The notes beneath the pieces are model-generated. The model was given only the letters and a program-made list of their open reading frames with translations. It was not told where the DNA came from and did no database searches. The position numbers were made by a program, and so were the translations under genes. From Bittarella massiliensis (ex Durand et al. 2017) (GTDB lineage Bacteria > Bacillota > Clostridia > Oscillospirales > Ruminococcaceae): DNA of 64,000 nt. Position 1 is the first letter of the stretch, and each line of letters begins with the position of its first letter. Location: NCBI RefSeq assembly GCF_017566145.1, contig NZ_JABFCL010000010.1, positions 1-64,000 on the forward strand, read 5' to 3'. Positions 1-8,805 of this stretch are shown piece by piece.

Positions 1-165
1 CGCGCTTGCGGTATTGCAGCCGCAGAGCGGCTATTATACCTGAGGATGGCCCGGCAGATGCGCAAACCCTGTTTGCTCCCTGCCCCATGGCCAAATCCCG
101 CGCCGCGCTCCGCGCTTGCGGTATTGCAGCCGCAGAGCGGCTATTATACCTGAGGATGGCCCGGC
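1..165. repeat. Direct 55-bp repeat with a dyad (REP-like element)
   Basis: Positions 1-55 and 111-165 are identical. Each copy holds a dyad centred on AGA whose core arms are AGCCGC and GCGGCT, flanked by GGTA and TACC. A related copy lies at 17462-17545, and there the 1-95 block (dyad, then GCAGATGCGCAAAC and CCCCATGGCC) is recognisable again. Dispersed copies with a conserved dyad suggest a REP/MITE-like element of the host chromosome. The block is open in frame with the gene at 264, but I regard it as non-coding. Confidence 0.75.
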
Positions 166-263
166 CGCCGCGCGGCTCTCGCCCCCCTCTGCCCCGCGTC
201 CAGGCGGCAACGCCCCAACGCCACCAATCCCTTCTTTTCAAAACGGCATTCCGGAGGTTCTCC

Positions 264-821
264 ATGAACAAAAACAACGCATTCATCCACGGCATCATCC
301 CCGGCGGGCTCACCACCACCAACGAAATTCGGGTGCTGGTCTGCTGGCTGGCCTCCCGCCAGCCGGAGGGGGTGCCCCAAAATCTCCTCATCGACAGCCT
401 GACCCTCGAAGGGCTGGCCAACTACTTTGAGATCACCGCCGCCATCTCCGCCCTGCTGGAAAACGGCCAGGTGATCCTCGAGGGCGACTGCGTCAAGCTG
501 GGCGGGGAGGGCCGCCGCGCCGCCGCCCTGCTGGGGGACGAGATCCCTCCCGCCGTGCGGGAAAAAGCCGCCGCCGCCCTCGACCGGATGGTGGGCCTGG
601 CCAAGAACAGAAGCGAGACCGACGTGCAGATCATCAAGGTCAGCGACGGCTACGTGGTCCGCTGCAGCGTGCTGGACATCGGCACCGACCTCTTCTCCGT
701 CTCCCTCTTCGCCCCCACCCGGGAGCAGGCCGAGGGGATTCGGGACCACTTCCTGCAGGACCCGGGGCGGCTCTACCAGTACAACCTCTTCCTCCTCACC
801 GGGGAGGACTACACCGAATAG
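264..821 (+). CDS. DUF4364 family protein
   Basis: A 185-residue protein that resembles the DUF4364 family of Clostridia, small winged-helix-like proteins of unknown function usually kept in core genomes. I chose ATG at 264 because CGGAGG lies just upstream; the frame is open further upstream only because it runs through the 55-bp repeat. The N-terminal 80 residues read like a winged helix (a helical segment with NEIRVLVCWL, then a ITAAISALLENGQV recognition-like helix and turn), and the C-terminal half is a predicted beta-rich domain. It has no operon partner: a strong terminator follows at 838. A DNA-binding role is inferred from the fold impression only. Confidence 0.7.
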   Translation: MNKNNAFIHGIIPGGLTTTNEIRVLVCWLASRQPEGVPQNLLIDSLTLEGLANYFEITAAISALLENGQVILEGDCVKLGGEGRRAAALLGDEIPPAVREKAAAALDRMVGLAKNRSETDVQIIKVSDGYVVRCSVLDIGTDLFSVSLFAPTREQAEGIRDHFLQDPGRLYQYNLFLLTGEDYTE

Positions 822-837
822 ACAGAATGTCCCCTTT

Positions 838-880
838 CAACAAGGCCCGGCGGTTTTGACCGCCGGGCCTTGTTGCGCGC
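838..880. terminator. Bidirectional terminator between convergent genes
   Basis: A perfect 17-bp stem (838-854 with 859-875) and a TTTG loop. It lies between the DUF4364 gene and the minus-strand DtxR-type gene and can serve both. Confidence 0.85.
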
Positions 881-891
881 AGAAGGGGCCT

Positions 892-1332
892 TCACTCGGT
901 GTAGCCCCACTCCCCCTCCATCCGCTCCACGAGGGACTTGAGGTTTGCCACCGTCTCCCGGGAGAGAAAGTGCTCCACCCGCTCCACCTGTTCCAGCTGG
1001 TGGGGGGAGCGGTTGAGAAGGCAGAAAAAGCGCGCCAGCAGCCGGTGGCGCTGCAGGAGATAGCGCCCCTCCTCCTCCCCCTTGGGGGTGAGGGTGACCA
1101 CCCCGTAGCGCTCAAAGGCCACCAAGCCGGCCCCCCGCAGCCGCCCCACCATCTTGGAGGCGGAGGAGGGCTTGACGTTCAGCCGCTCGGCCAGGGCCCC
1201 CACCCGCGCAAACCCCTCCGCCGCGCAGAGCCGGGCGATCATTTCCAGGTAATCCTCCATAGAAGCGGAGAGCGCAGGGGGATTTTTGAGCGCATAGCCG
1301 CTGAGGGTGTAAAAATCGACGTCGCTATCCAT
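892..1332 (-). CDS. DtxR/MntR-family metal-dependent regulator
   Basis: A 146-residue protein of the iron/manganese-dependent repressor family. After a 24-residue leader comes MEDYLEMIARL, the usual start of DtxR/MntR proteins, then the winged HTH (VGALAERLNVKPSSASKMVGRL) and the metal-binding/dimerisation helices with H and E ligands (RHRLLARFF, EQVERVEHFLS). It lacks the C-terminal SH3 domain of long DtxR proteins, so it is of the short MntR/IdeR-like type. ATG at 1332 is preceded by GGGAGGT. It is divergent from feoA, so the simplest inference is that it represses the Fe(II) uptake genes when iron is sufficient. Which metal it senses cannot be told from sequence. Confidence 0.85.
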   Translation of the reverse strand: MDSDVDFYTLSGYALKNPPALSASMEDYLEMIARLCAAEGFARVGALAERLNVKPSSASKMVGRLRGAGLVAFERYGVVTLTPKGEEEGRYLLQRHRLLARFFCLLNRSPHQLEQVERVEHFLSRETVANLKSLVERMEGEWGYTE

Positions 1333-1388
1333 CGGCGCACCTCCCGGTCCCTGTCACCTTTTTTCCCGCCGGCCAATAAGATAGGGGC

Positions 1389-1405
1389 AGGAAAGAGAGT
1401 TTCCT
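1389..1405. promoter_or_regulatory. Inverted repeat in the DtxR-feoA intergenic region
   Basis: AGGAAA-N5-TTTCCT lies between the divergent DtxR-type gene and feoA. It is a possible operator for that regulator. It does not match a classical iron box, so the assignment is tentative. Confidence 0.35.
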
Positions 1406-1475
1406 CAAACCAACTTATACCTATTCGGCCGGCGGCCACAATTATGCCGCCCGCCTTGTCAAAGGAGAGAGCACC

Positions 1476-1754
1476 ATGAACTCCACACAAGACATAGCCC
1501 GTCTGGGCGCCCTGAAAGAGGGGCAGACCGCCCGCGTCAAAGACATCCTGCAAGAGGGCACCATGCGCCGGCGCTTACAGGACATCGGCATCATCGAGGG
1601 CACCCGCATCAAGTGCCTGCAAAAGAGCTTCTGGGGCGACCCGGTGGCCTACCTCATCCGGGGTGCGGTGATCGCCCTGCGGGAGGAGGACAGCGACCAG
1701 ATTCTGGTGGAGACCGTCGGCCTCCACCGCAGTGCGGAGGGGCTCAAGAGCTAG
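1476..1754 (+). CDS. feoA: FeoA ferrous iron transport accessory protein
   Basis: A 92-residue FeoA protein (SH3-like beta barrel), the cytosolic partner of FeoB. The family pattern is clear: an N-terminal L-x-x-L-x-E-G-Q start, then RRRLQDIGIIEGTRI and a final VAYLIRGAVIALR strand pair. ATG at 1476 has AAAGGAGAG upstream. It is followed 108 bp later by feoB on the same strand, so the two form a feoAB operon. Divergent transcription from the DtxR-type gene points to iron control. Confidence 0.92.
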   Translation: MNSTQDIARLGALKEGQTARVKDILQEGTMRRRLQDIGIIEGTRIKCLQKSFWGDPVAYLIRGAVIALREEDSDQILVETVGLHRSAEGLKS

Positions 1755-1862
1755 CCCCCTTCCCGGCCCCATCGGGGCGCCGGGGTACATAGGCGCGGCG
1801 GCCAGAAGCCCGTTTTGCCCGCCGCCTTTTCCTGCAAACTGCAAAAGAGGAGCTGATATTTC

Positions 1863-4013
1863 ATGGGATTAACCGCGCACTCCACCGGCATGGGGGCCCT
1901 GGACCAGGGGCTGCAGATCGCCCGCCGCGCCCCCGGCGACCGGGTGATCGCCCTGGCCGGCAACCCCAACGTGGGCAAGAGCACCGTCTTCAACGAGCTG
2001 ACCGGCCTCAACCAGCACACCGGCAACTGGCCGGGCAAGACGGTGGCCACCGCCCAGGGCACCCATACATATAGGGGAAGCGACTACATCCTGGTCGACC
2101 TGCCCGGCACCTACTCCCTGCTGGCCCACTCGGCCGAGGAGGAGGTGGCCCGCGACTTCATCTGCTTTGGCGGGGCCGACGGGGTGGCCGTGGTCTGCGA
2201 CGCCACCTGCCTGGAGCGAAACCTCAACCTGGTCTTGCAGACCATCGAGATCACCCCCAACGTGGTGGTCTGCGTCAACTTGATGGACGAGGCCAGAAAA
2301 AAGCAGATCGACATCGACCTGGAGCAGCTCTCGCGCAACCTGGGGGTCCCGGTGGTGGGGGCCGCCGCCCGCAGCGGCGAGGGGCTGCGGGAGCTGATGG
2401 AGGCCCTCTCCTCGGTCACCCACGAGGGGCGCCCCACCCCGCCCGACCCCATCCGCTACACCGCCCCCATCGAGGCGGCCATCGCCTCCCTGCAGCCCCT
2501 GCTGGAAGAAAAGCTGGCGGGCAGGCTCTCCCCCCGCTGGGTGGCCCTCAAACTGCTGGACCAGGACGACAGCCTCACCGCCTCCCTGCGCACCCACCTG
2601 GGCTTTGACCCCCTGGCCGACCCCGCCGTCGCCGCGGCGCTGGAAGGGGCCCGCGCCCGGCTGGCCGCCGAGGGGATCACCCCCGAAGGGCTGCGGGACC
2701 GGGTGGCCGCCGCCATCGTCCTCGCCGCCGAGGGCGCCTGCGCCGACAGCGTCACCCTGCGCCGGGCCGAGAGCCGGGACCGGGACCGCAAGATCGACGC
2801 GGTCCTCACCAACAAGTGGACCGGCATCCCCATCATGCTGGCCCTGTTGGCGGCGGTGTTCTGGATCACCATCACCGGGGCCAACTACCCCTCCCAGTGG
2901 CTCTCGAACGCCCTCTTCTGGGTGCAGGACCGGTTGACCGATCTCTTTGTCTACCTGCACGCCCCCGACTGGCTGCACGGGGCGCTGGTGCTGGGGGTCT
3001 ACCGGGTGCTGGCCTGGGTGGTCTCGGTGATGCTGCCGCCCATGGCCATCTTCTTCCCCCTCTTCACCCTGCTGGAGGATTTCGGCTATCTCCCCCGGGT
3101 GGCCTTCAACCTGGACCACCAATTTAAAAAGGCCTGCGCCTGCGGCAAACAGGCCCTCACCATGTGCATGGGCTTTGGCTGCAACGCCGCCGGGATCGTG
3201 GGCTGCCGCATCATCGACTCCCCGCGGGAGCGGCTCATCGCCATCATCACCAACAACTTTGTCCCCTGCAACGGCCGCTTCCCCACCCTGATCTCCATCA
3301 TCACCATGTTCTTCGTGGGGGCCGCCGGGGGGGCCCTCTCCACCGGGCTGTCGGCGGCGATCCTGCTGGGGGTCATTGTCCTGGGGGTGGTCATGACCTT
3401 CTGGATCTCCCGCCTCCTCTCCCACACCATCCTCAAGGGGGTGCCCTCCTCCTTCACCCTGGAACTGCCCCCCTACCGCCGCCCCCAGATCGGCAAGGTG
3501 CTGGTGCGCTCGGTCTTTGACCGCACCCTCTTTGTCCTGGGCCGGGCCGTGGCGGTGGCCGCACCGGCGGGCCTCCTCATCTGGCTGATGGCCAACATCC
3601 AGGTGGGGGACGCCAGCGTCCTCCTCCACTGCGCCCACTTCCTGGACCCCTTCGCCCACCTGTTGGGGATGGACGGGGTCATCCTCATGGCCTTCATCCT
3701 CGGCTTCCCGGCCAACGAGATCGTGGTTCCCATCATCATCATGGCCTACATGGCCACCGGCAGCCTCACCGACATGACAAACCTCTTTGCCCTCAAAGAG
3801 CTGTTGGTGCAAAATGGGTGGACCTGGCTCACCGCCGTCTGCACCATGCTCTTTTGCCTGATGCACTGGCCCTGCTCCACCACCTGTCTCACCATCGGCA
3901 AGGAGACCAAAAGCCTCAAGTGGACGGCCATCTCCTTTGCCGTCCCCACCCTGGTGGGGATGCTGGTCTGTTTCACCGTGGCCACCGCCGCCCGGCTGCT
4001 GGGGCTGGCCTGA
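1863..4013 (+). CDS. feoB: FeoB ferrous iron permease
   Basis: A 716-residue Fe(II) transporter of normal family length. The N-terminal G domain has G1 GNPNVGKST (about residue 33), G3 DLPGTYS (about 79) and G4 NLMDE (about 139); a GDI-like helical domain follows to about residue 290. The C-terminal half has several membrane helices with the two Gate repeats, including the conserved Cys-rich CGKQALTMCMGFGCNA segment and PCNGRFPTL. It acts in the cytoplasmic membrane and imports ferrous iron with FeoA. ATG at 1863 has AAGAGGAG upstream. A terminator at 4031 closes the operon. Confidence 0.95.
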   Translation: MGLTAHSTGMGALDQGLQIARRAPGDRVIALAGNPNVGKSTVFNELTGLNQHTGNWPGKTVATAQGTHTYRGSDYILVDLPGTYSLLAHSAEEEVARDFICFGGADGVAVVCDATCLERNLNLVLQTIEITPNVVVCVNLMDEARKKQIDIDLEQLSRNLGVPVVGAAARSGEGLRELMEALSSVTHEGRPTPPDPIRYTAPIEAAIASLQPLLEEKLAGRLSPRWVALKLLDQDDSLTASLRTHLGFDPLADPAVAAALEGARARLAAEGITPEGLRDRVAAAIVLAAEGACADSVTLRRAESRDRDRKIDAVLTNKWTGIPIMLALLAAVFWITITGANYPSQWLSNALFWVQDRLTDLFVYLHAPDWLHGALVLGVYRVLAWVVSVMLPPMAIFFPLFTLLEDFGYLPRVAFNLDHQFKKACACGKQALTMCMGFGCNAAGIVGCRIIDSPRERLIAIITNNFVPCNGRFPTLISIITMFFVGAAGGALSTGLSAAILLGVIVLGVVMTFWISRLLSHTILKGVPSSFTLELPPYRRPQIGKVLVRSVFDRTLFVLGRAVAVAAPAGLLIWLMANIQVGDASVLLHCAHFLDPFAHLLGMDGVILMAFILGFPANEIVVPIIIMAYMATGSLTDMTNLFALKELLVQNGWTWLTAVCTMLFCLMHWPCSTTCLTIGKETKSLKWTAISFAVPTLVGMLVCFTVATAARLLGLA

Positions 4014-4030
4014 CCACCCCGCCAAAAAGG

Positions 4031-4080
4031 GGGGGGAGCGCCCCGGGCGCCGAATCGGCCCGGGGCGCTCCCCCCTTTTT
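4031..4080. terminator. Bidirectional terminator after feoB
   Basis: A 16-bp GC stem (GGGGGAGCGCCCCGGG pairing with 4060-4075) followed by TTTTT. The minus-strand permease gene ends right beside it, so it probably serves both directions. Confidence 0.85.
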
Positions 4081-4081
4081 G

Positions 4082-4720
4082 TTATCTCCCCGCCTTCCAG
4101 CGGCTGCGCACCAGCAGGGCGAGGGCGATCGCCCCCCCACCGGCGGCCGCCAAAACCGGGGCGCCGCTGGGCTCACCCCTGCTCATGGCCAGCAGCGAGG
4201 GCAGCCCCAACAGCCCCTTTTTGGACACCAGGCTGACCGAGTAGTAGAGCAGCGGCGCCATGTACCCCACCACCTGGTTTTTTGCCAGGGCGAGGGACAA
4301 CATCCCCAATCCCCCCAGAAAGAGGGCGCCGGCAAAGGCGTCAAACCAGTGCAGGGCGCTCACCTGGCAGCCGTTTTGCCCCATCCAGCCCACCAGCCCC
4401 GCCAGCAGCGCCGCCGCGGCCGCCGCGCCCAACAGGGCGCGCACCAGGCAGACCCCGACGGCGGGGGTGCGGCGGGCGTCTGCCGTCTCCCGCACGCCGC
4501 TGTCCAATTCCGGTGCGCAGACCGGCGCCAACAGCACCACCCCGATCAAAACCGCCCCCATCTCCAGGGGCTGGGCGGCCGCCGCCGGGTCCAGTTCCGC
4601 CATCCCAAAGATCACCGGCAGCAGCGCCAGCAGCGCCAATGACAGCAGCAGGGCCGGCAGGCTATACCGCCGCCCGTTGACGGCGGCAATGGCTGCGTAT
4701 CGCTTTCCCCATTCCACCAA
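4082..4720 (-). CDS. ABC-2 type permease, second subunit (predicted)
   Basis: A 212-residue hydrophobic protein with about six predicted membrane helices, last gene of a minus-strand series after the ABC ATPase and a larger permease. It has no motif that identifies it alone; the role as second membrane subunit is inferred from position, size and topology. The ATG at 4720 overlaps the upstream gene by 59 bases and has GGGGGAG 10 bases upstream. The set of ATPase plus two unequal permeases with a two-component pair resembles the LanFEG/CprABC peptide-immunity transporters. Confidence 0.6.
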   Translation of the reverse strand: MVEWGKRYAAIAAVNGRRYSLPALLLSLALLALLPVIFGMAELDPAAAAQPLEMGAVLIGVVLLAPVCAPELDSGVRETADARRTPAVGVCLVRALLGAAAAAALLAGLVGWMGQNGCQVSALHWFDAFAGALFLGGLGMLSLALAKNQVVGYMAPLLYYSVSLVSKKGLLGLPSLLAMSRGEPSGAPVLAAAGGGAIALALLVRSRWKAGR

Positions 4721-5948
4721 ATCTCCCCCTTCTCTTTTGTTCCAGCACCCAACTCGTCAGCAGCATCAGCAGCAACCCCGCCAGGGCGTACACCAGGCGG
4801 TTGGCCGCGATCTGCGCCAGCCCCGCCCGGTACTCGGCATAGCCCCCCAACCGGTTGTGGCGGATGAGCAGGGACCAGCCGTAGTCCCCCACCAGCTCGC
4901 CCGCCCCGGCAAAGAGGGAGAGGTACCACCACACCCCCTGCACGAAGATGGCGATCGGGGTGCCGGTGCACTCGGTGAGAAAGGCCCCCACCCCGGCAGA
5001 GATCAGCACCCCCGGCAAAAGCCAGCCCAGAGAGTAGCTGAAAAAGGCGGTGAGGCTGCCGGAGAGATCGCTGTTTTTTGCCAGCACCACCGCCGTCATC
5101 CACCCGGCCAGCACCAGCACCGCCCCCATCACCGTGGCGATCACGGCCCCAAAGCGGGCCGCCGTCAGGGAGAGGGAGGACACCCGGCGCGACCAGATGG
5201 CCTCGCGCGCGCCGGCGCGCCGGTCCTTGAGCCAGAGGGCCGCCGCCACAAAGGCGGGGAGCACCGCCAGGGGGATGCCCATGTAGTCGCAAAACAGCCG
5301 GGCATAGGCCCCCGTCACCCGGTCCTCCTCCACCATCTGGCGGTACTGCTCCAGTGCCTCCTCATAGCGCAGGGGCTCCCTGCCAAAACCGCCCAGGTTT
5401 TCGGCCGCATAGGAGGAACCGCCCTCCAACAGCCCGTCGGCCTCTTCCATCAGCCGCACAAAGTCCTCCCGGGCAAGGCCCGGCGCCAGGGTGAGGGAGG
5501 GGGCCGTCTGCTCCCCCTGCGGGACCTGCACGGCAAAGGAGCCGTCGGGTTGCCTCACCCCGTCGCCGACGGCAAAACCGGGGGCCTGGGCGGCCGCCGC
5601 CAACTCCCCCTCGCTCCTGCCGGTCAGCTGGGAGAGGATCTCCCCCATCTGCCGGCGCTCCTCCTCCTTGAGGCGGACGGTTTTGACCAGTCCAAAGGGG
5701 TAGGTGGTGTACCGGTTCTCCCTGTACTCCCCCGCCAGGGACTGCAGGGCCGCGGGGATGGCCTTCTCCCAGTCCACCCGGTCGGATGCGCCGTAACTCG
5801 CCAGGCCGGGCTGGGGCTCCTCCAGCGGCTTCAGCCCGGCCATGAACTGGGTGGAGAGAAAGGCCAGCAGCGCCGCCACCAGCAACCAGAAGGGAAGGCC
5901 GGTGACCACCCGCCTGCACTCCTTTGTAAAGAGGGACCACCCGCTCAT
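4662..5948 (-). CDS. ABC-2 type permease, large subunit
   Basis: A 428-residue membrane protein. One helix near the N-terminus (FWLLVAALLAFLST) is followed by a ~170-residue external region, then five to six helices in the C-terminal half, the layout of ABC-2 permeases with a large extracytoplasmic loop. The stop-start overlap ATGA with the ATPase gene (5945-5948) indicates translational coupling. It should form the translocation path, with the ATPase, for a peptide or lipid substrate; the substrate is unknown. Confidence 0.75.
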   Translation of the reverse strand: MSGWSLFTKECRRVVTGLPFWLLVAALLAFLSTQFMAGLKPLEEPQPGLASYGASDRVDWEKAIPAALQSLAGEYRENRYTTYPFGLVKTVRLKEEERRQMGEILSQLTGRSEGELAAAAQAPGFAVGDGVRQPDGSFAVQVPQGEQTAPSLTLAPGLAREDFVRLMEEADGLLEGGSSYAAENLGGFGREPLRYEEALEQYRQMVEEDRVTGAYARLFCDYMGIPLAVLPAFVAAALWLKDRRAGAREAIWSRRVSSLSLTAARFGAVIATVMGAVLVLAGWMTAVVLAKNSDLSGSLTAFFSYSLGWLLPGVLISAGVGAFLTECTGTPIAIFVQGVWWYLSLFAGAGELVGDYGWSLLIRHNRLGGYAEYRAGLAQIAANRLVYALAGLLLMLLTSWVLEQKRRGRFGGMGKAIRSHCRRQRAAV

Positions 5949-6838
5949 CTTCCCCCACCCCCTCTCTTCTCCCGGGCGAGGAGGGAGAGATAGCCGTCCT
6001 CCAATCCGGGCATGCAGGGGGCAGCCGTGGGCAGGGGCGGCCGGTCCGCGAGCACCCGGGCGACAAAGCCCCTGCCCTCCTGCAGTGCGGCAGTCACCGA
6101 AAACTGCTCCTTGAGCGCCTCCAGCTGGGCGCGGCTCACCGAGACCTGGTAGACCTGGCCCTGGGCCTGTTCTGCCAACCCCTCGACCGGGCCGCTGTAC
6201 AGCAGCCGCCCCCGCTCCAACACGGCAAGGTTTTCGCAGACGGCCTCGATATCCCCCACGATGTGGGTGGAGAGGAGGACCACCCGGTCGCTGGCCACCT
6301 CCCCCAGCAGGTTGCGAAAGCGGATGCGCTCCTCCGGGTCCAGCCCGGCGGTGGGCTCATCCACGATCAGCACCCGGGGGTCGTGCAGCAGCGCCTGGGC
6401 GATGCCCAGGCGGCGGCGCATCCCCCCCGAGAGGGCGCGCACCCGGGCCCCCGCCTGCTCCTCCAGGTTGACCCGCCGCAGCAGGGCGGGGATCCTCTCT
6501 TTCCGCACCCGCCGGGGAAGGCCCGAGAGGACCCCCAAGTAGTCCAGCGCCTCCTCCACCCGCATCGAGGGGTAGACATTGAAGTCCTGGGGCAGATACC
6601 CGGTCATCTGCCGGATCTGGGCGCGCATCTGCAGGGGCACCCCGCAGACGACCGCCTTCCCCCCCGAGGGGGTCAGCAGCCCCGCCAGGGTGCGCATCAG
6701 GGTGGTCTTTCCCGCCCCGTTGCGGCCCAACAGGCCAAACAGCCCCGGGCGAACCGTCAGGTTCAGGTGGGACAGGGCCTCCTTCTTTCCGTAGGCGACC
6801 GACAGGTCCCGTATTTCCACTGTGTTTTTTTCCAACAA
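5945..6838 (-). CDS. ABC transporter ATP-binding protein
   Basis: A 297-residue ATPase with Walker A GRNGAGKTT, Q-loop YLPQDF, signature LSGGMRRR, Walker B VLIVDEPTAGLDP and H-loop STHI, all intact. The C-terminal 90 residues form an accessory domain as in BcrA/NatA-type transporters. The frame is open up to an ATG at 6862, but that ATG precedes the ribosome site GGAGGG; the TTG at 6838, six bases after it, is the better start. It leads a three-gene ABC unit and is preceded by its own operator-promoter at 6870-6904, so it can be induced separately from the two-component genes. Confidence 0.88.
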   Translation of the reverse strand: MLEKNTVEIRDLSVAYGKKEALSHLNLTVRPGLFGLLGRNGAGKTTLMRTLAGLLTPSGGKAVVCGVPLQMRAQIRQMTGYLPQDFNVYPSMRVEEALDYLGVLSGLPRRVRKERIPALLRRVNLEEQAGARVRALSGGMRRRLGIAQALLHDPRVLIVDEPTAGLDPEERIRFRNLLGEVASDRVVLLSTHIVGDIEAVCENLAVLERGRLLYSGPVEGLAEQAQGQVYQVSVSRAQLEALKEQFSVTAALQEGRGFVARVLADRPPLPTAAPCMPGLEDGYLSLLAREKRGGGGR

Positions 6839-6870
6839 AATACACCCTCCTTCCAATTTCATCGAAGGAG

Positions 6871-6904
6871 AGTGTACCAGCCGTTTCTCAACTTTTTCTC
6901 AATT
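6871..6904 (-). promoter_or_regulatory. Response-regulator box and promoter for the ABC operon
   Basis: On the minus strand, TTGAGAA-N4-TTGAGAA (from 6903 down to 6886) is followed after nine bases by a -10-like TACACT. The whole arrangement is repeated at 8806-8845 upstream of the response-regulator gene. Two direct heptamers 11 bp apart suit an OmpR-family dimer, and the box takes the place of a normal -35. Confidence 0.75.
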
Positions 6905-6913
6905 GCCAAACTT

Positions 6914-8119
6914 TTATTTTTCCTTTTCCCCCGCCCTTGCCCCGCCTTCCTCTGGGGGCTTTAACCGCAGCCGGGCGGTGACCCGGGCCCCGCCGGCGGG
7001 GCGGTTGTCCCAGGAGAGGGAGCCGCCGTGGTTTCGGCAGAGGGCGCGGCAGATGCTCAGCCCCAGGCCGAAGTGGCCCTCCCTCTCCTCCCTGTAAAAG
7101 GGGTCGGCCGCCCGCTGCAGGGCCTCGGGCGAGAAGCCGGGGCCGTCGTCCTCCACCTGCAAGAGGAGCCACTCCCCCTCCCGCGCCACCGCGGCTAAAA
7201 CCTGGCGCGAGGCGTGGGAGACGGCGTTTTGCAGCAGGTTTTCAAAGACCCTCGCCGCCAGGGCCCCGTCCAGCATGGCCCCGCCCTGGGCCGCCAGCGA
7301 AAACCGCCAGCGCCGCCCCCGCTGCTGGCAGAGCAGGCTGCCGGTGTCCCCCTGTTCCCGGCCCCACTCCTCCAAATCCAGCAGCCGGGGGCGGGCCGGG
7401 GTGTCCTCCAGCCGCTGCAGGTCGTTCATCCCCGCCGTGTACTGCTCCAGGCGGGCAATCTGCCGGGACATGGACTGGCTCACCTCCAACAGCTTTTCGC
7501 GGGGAAGGCGGTCGGTGGGCAGATAGGCGGCGAGCATGTCGGCATAGCCCCGCAGGACCGTCAACGGGGTCCTCAGGTCGTGGGAGAAGGCCCCGTTGAG
7601 CTGCTTGCGGTCCTCCAGCGCCCGCCAGTTCTCCCGCTCGGCCCGCTCCAGCGCCGCCCGCATGGTCTCAAAGGAGACGGCCAGTTCCCCCAGTTCGTCC
7701 ATCTTGACCGGCGTCAGCACAAAGTCCAAATTCCCCTCGGCGATCTGGGCCGAGGCGTCCTTGAGCTGGGCGATGGGCCGGGCCAGCCGCCGCCGGTAAA
7801 AGAGGGCCGCCGCCCCCGTCACCGAGAGGGCGAAGGCGACCCCGATCCCGGCGTTTTGCAGCCCGGTCAGAGACGAGACCGCCCGCCGGTCCTCTGGGGA
7901 CATCTCCTTTCCGCCCGCTCCAAAGAGGAGGGTCACCCCCTCCGACACCATCTGGCCGGACGGCTTTTGGTACCTGCGGTAGATGGCGTCCTTGGCCGCT
8001 TCGGTGGACCAGCCGATCCCCAGGGAGAGAAGCCCTGCCACCAACAGCGCCCCCACCGTGTAGAGGACAAACGCCCGGCGGATGGAGGTCTTCTGCAGCG
8101 CCCGCCTCAGCCGACCCAT
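6914..8119 (-). CDS. Sensor histidine kinase
   Basis: A 401-residue membrane kinase. There are two membrane helices (about residues 14-36 and 90-110) with a short ~55-residue external loop, then HAMP, the H-box FSHDLRTPL (about 180), the N-box ENLLQNAVSHA, DDGPGFS and FGLGLSICR. The family autophosphorylates at the H-box histidine and passes phosphate to the partner regulator. It overlaps the response-regulator gene by 13 bases. The next genes downstream are an ABC transporter, which suggests sensing of a peptide antibiotic or envelope stress. The ligand is not known. Confidence 0.92.
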   Translation of the reverse strand: MGRLRRALQKTSIRRAFVLYTVGALLVAGLLSLGIGWSTEAAKDAIYRRYQKPSGQMVSEGVTLLFGAGGKEMSPEDRRAVSSLTGLQNAGIGVAFALSVTGAAALFYRRRLARPIAQLKDASAQIAEGNLDFVLTPVKMDELGELAVSFETMRAALERAERENWRALEDRKQLNGAFSHDLRTPLTVLRGYADMLAAYLPTDRLPREKLLEVSQSMSRQIARLEQYTAGMNDLQRLEDTPARPRLLDLEEWGREQGDTGSLLCQQRGRRWRFSLAAQGGAMLDGALAARVFENLLQNAVSHASRQVLAAVAREGEWLLLQVEDDGPGFSPEALQRAADPFYREEREGHFGLGLSICRALCRNHGGSLSWDNRPAGGARVTARLRLKPPEEGGARAGEKEK

Positions 8120-8787
8120 TTGTACCCCACCCCCCAGACCGTCTCCAACCCCTTTTCCAGCCCGGGGGAGGCGGCGGCCAACTTGGCCCGCAACCGGCGC
8201 ACGTGCTCGGTCACCACCGCGCTGTCCCCCTCCCCCTCGTAGCCCCAGATGCGCTCGTAGATGCGCTCCCTGTCAAAGGTCTGGCCGCTGTTGAGGGTGA
8301 GCAGCTCCAAAATGTCAAATTCCTTTTTGGCCAGGGGGATCGCCTCCCCCGCCACCCAGGCCGCGCGCTGGGAGTAGTCGATTGTCAGCTCCCCCGCAAA
8401 GCGGACCTGGGCGCTGTGCTGGCGGCGGCTCTCCCGCCGCAGGTGGGCGGCCACCCGGGCGCTGAGTTCCTGCATGGCAAAGGGCTTGCTCACGTAGTCG
8501 TCTCCCCCCGCCGAAAAGCCGGCCAGCTTGTCCCCCTCCTCGACGCGGGCGGTGAGAAAGAGGATGGGGCAGGCCAAAAAATCCCGCACCCTGCGGCAGA
8601 AGTCCAGCCCGTCCATCCCCGGCATCGAGACGTCCAGCAGCACCAGGTCGGGCCGGCGCCCCAGCAGGGACAGGGCCTCCTCCCCACTGGCCGCCGTCAA
8701 GACCCGGTATCCCTCCAGCGAAAAGGCGTCGCGCAACATGGCGCGGATATCGGCCTCGTCATCCACGATCAGCAGCGTCTCTCCCAT
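8107..8787 (-). CDS. OmpR/PhoB-family response regulator
   Basis: A 226-residue regulator. The receiver domain has the acidic pair DDE near the N-terminus, phospho-acceptor Asp in LVLLDVSMPG (about residue 52) and Lys in SKPF; the C-terminal winged helix ends with TVWGVGYKW, typical of the OmpR family. It forms an operon with the overlapping histidine-kinase gene. The direct-repeat box at 8826-8845 upstream and the matching box before the ABC operon point to autoregulation and to the transporter as target. Confidence 0.93.
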   Translation of the reverse strand: MGETLLIVDDEADIRAMLRDAFSLEGYRVLTAASGEEALSLLGRRPDLVLLDVSMPGMDGLDFCRRVRDFLACPILFLTARVEEGDKLAGFSAGGDDYVSKPFAMQELSARVAAHLRRESRRQHSAQVRFAGELTIDYSQRAAWVAGEAIPLAKKEFDILELLTLNSGQTFDRERIYERIWGYEGEGDSAVVTEHVRRLRAKLAAASPGLEKGLETVWGVGYKWVG

Positions 8788-8805
8788 CTCGCAACACTCC
8801 TTTTT

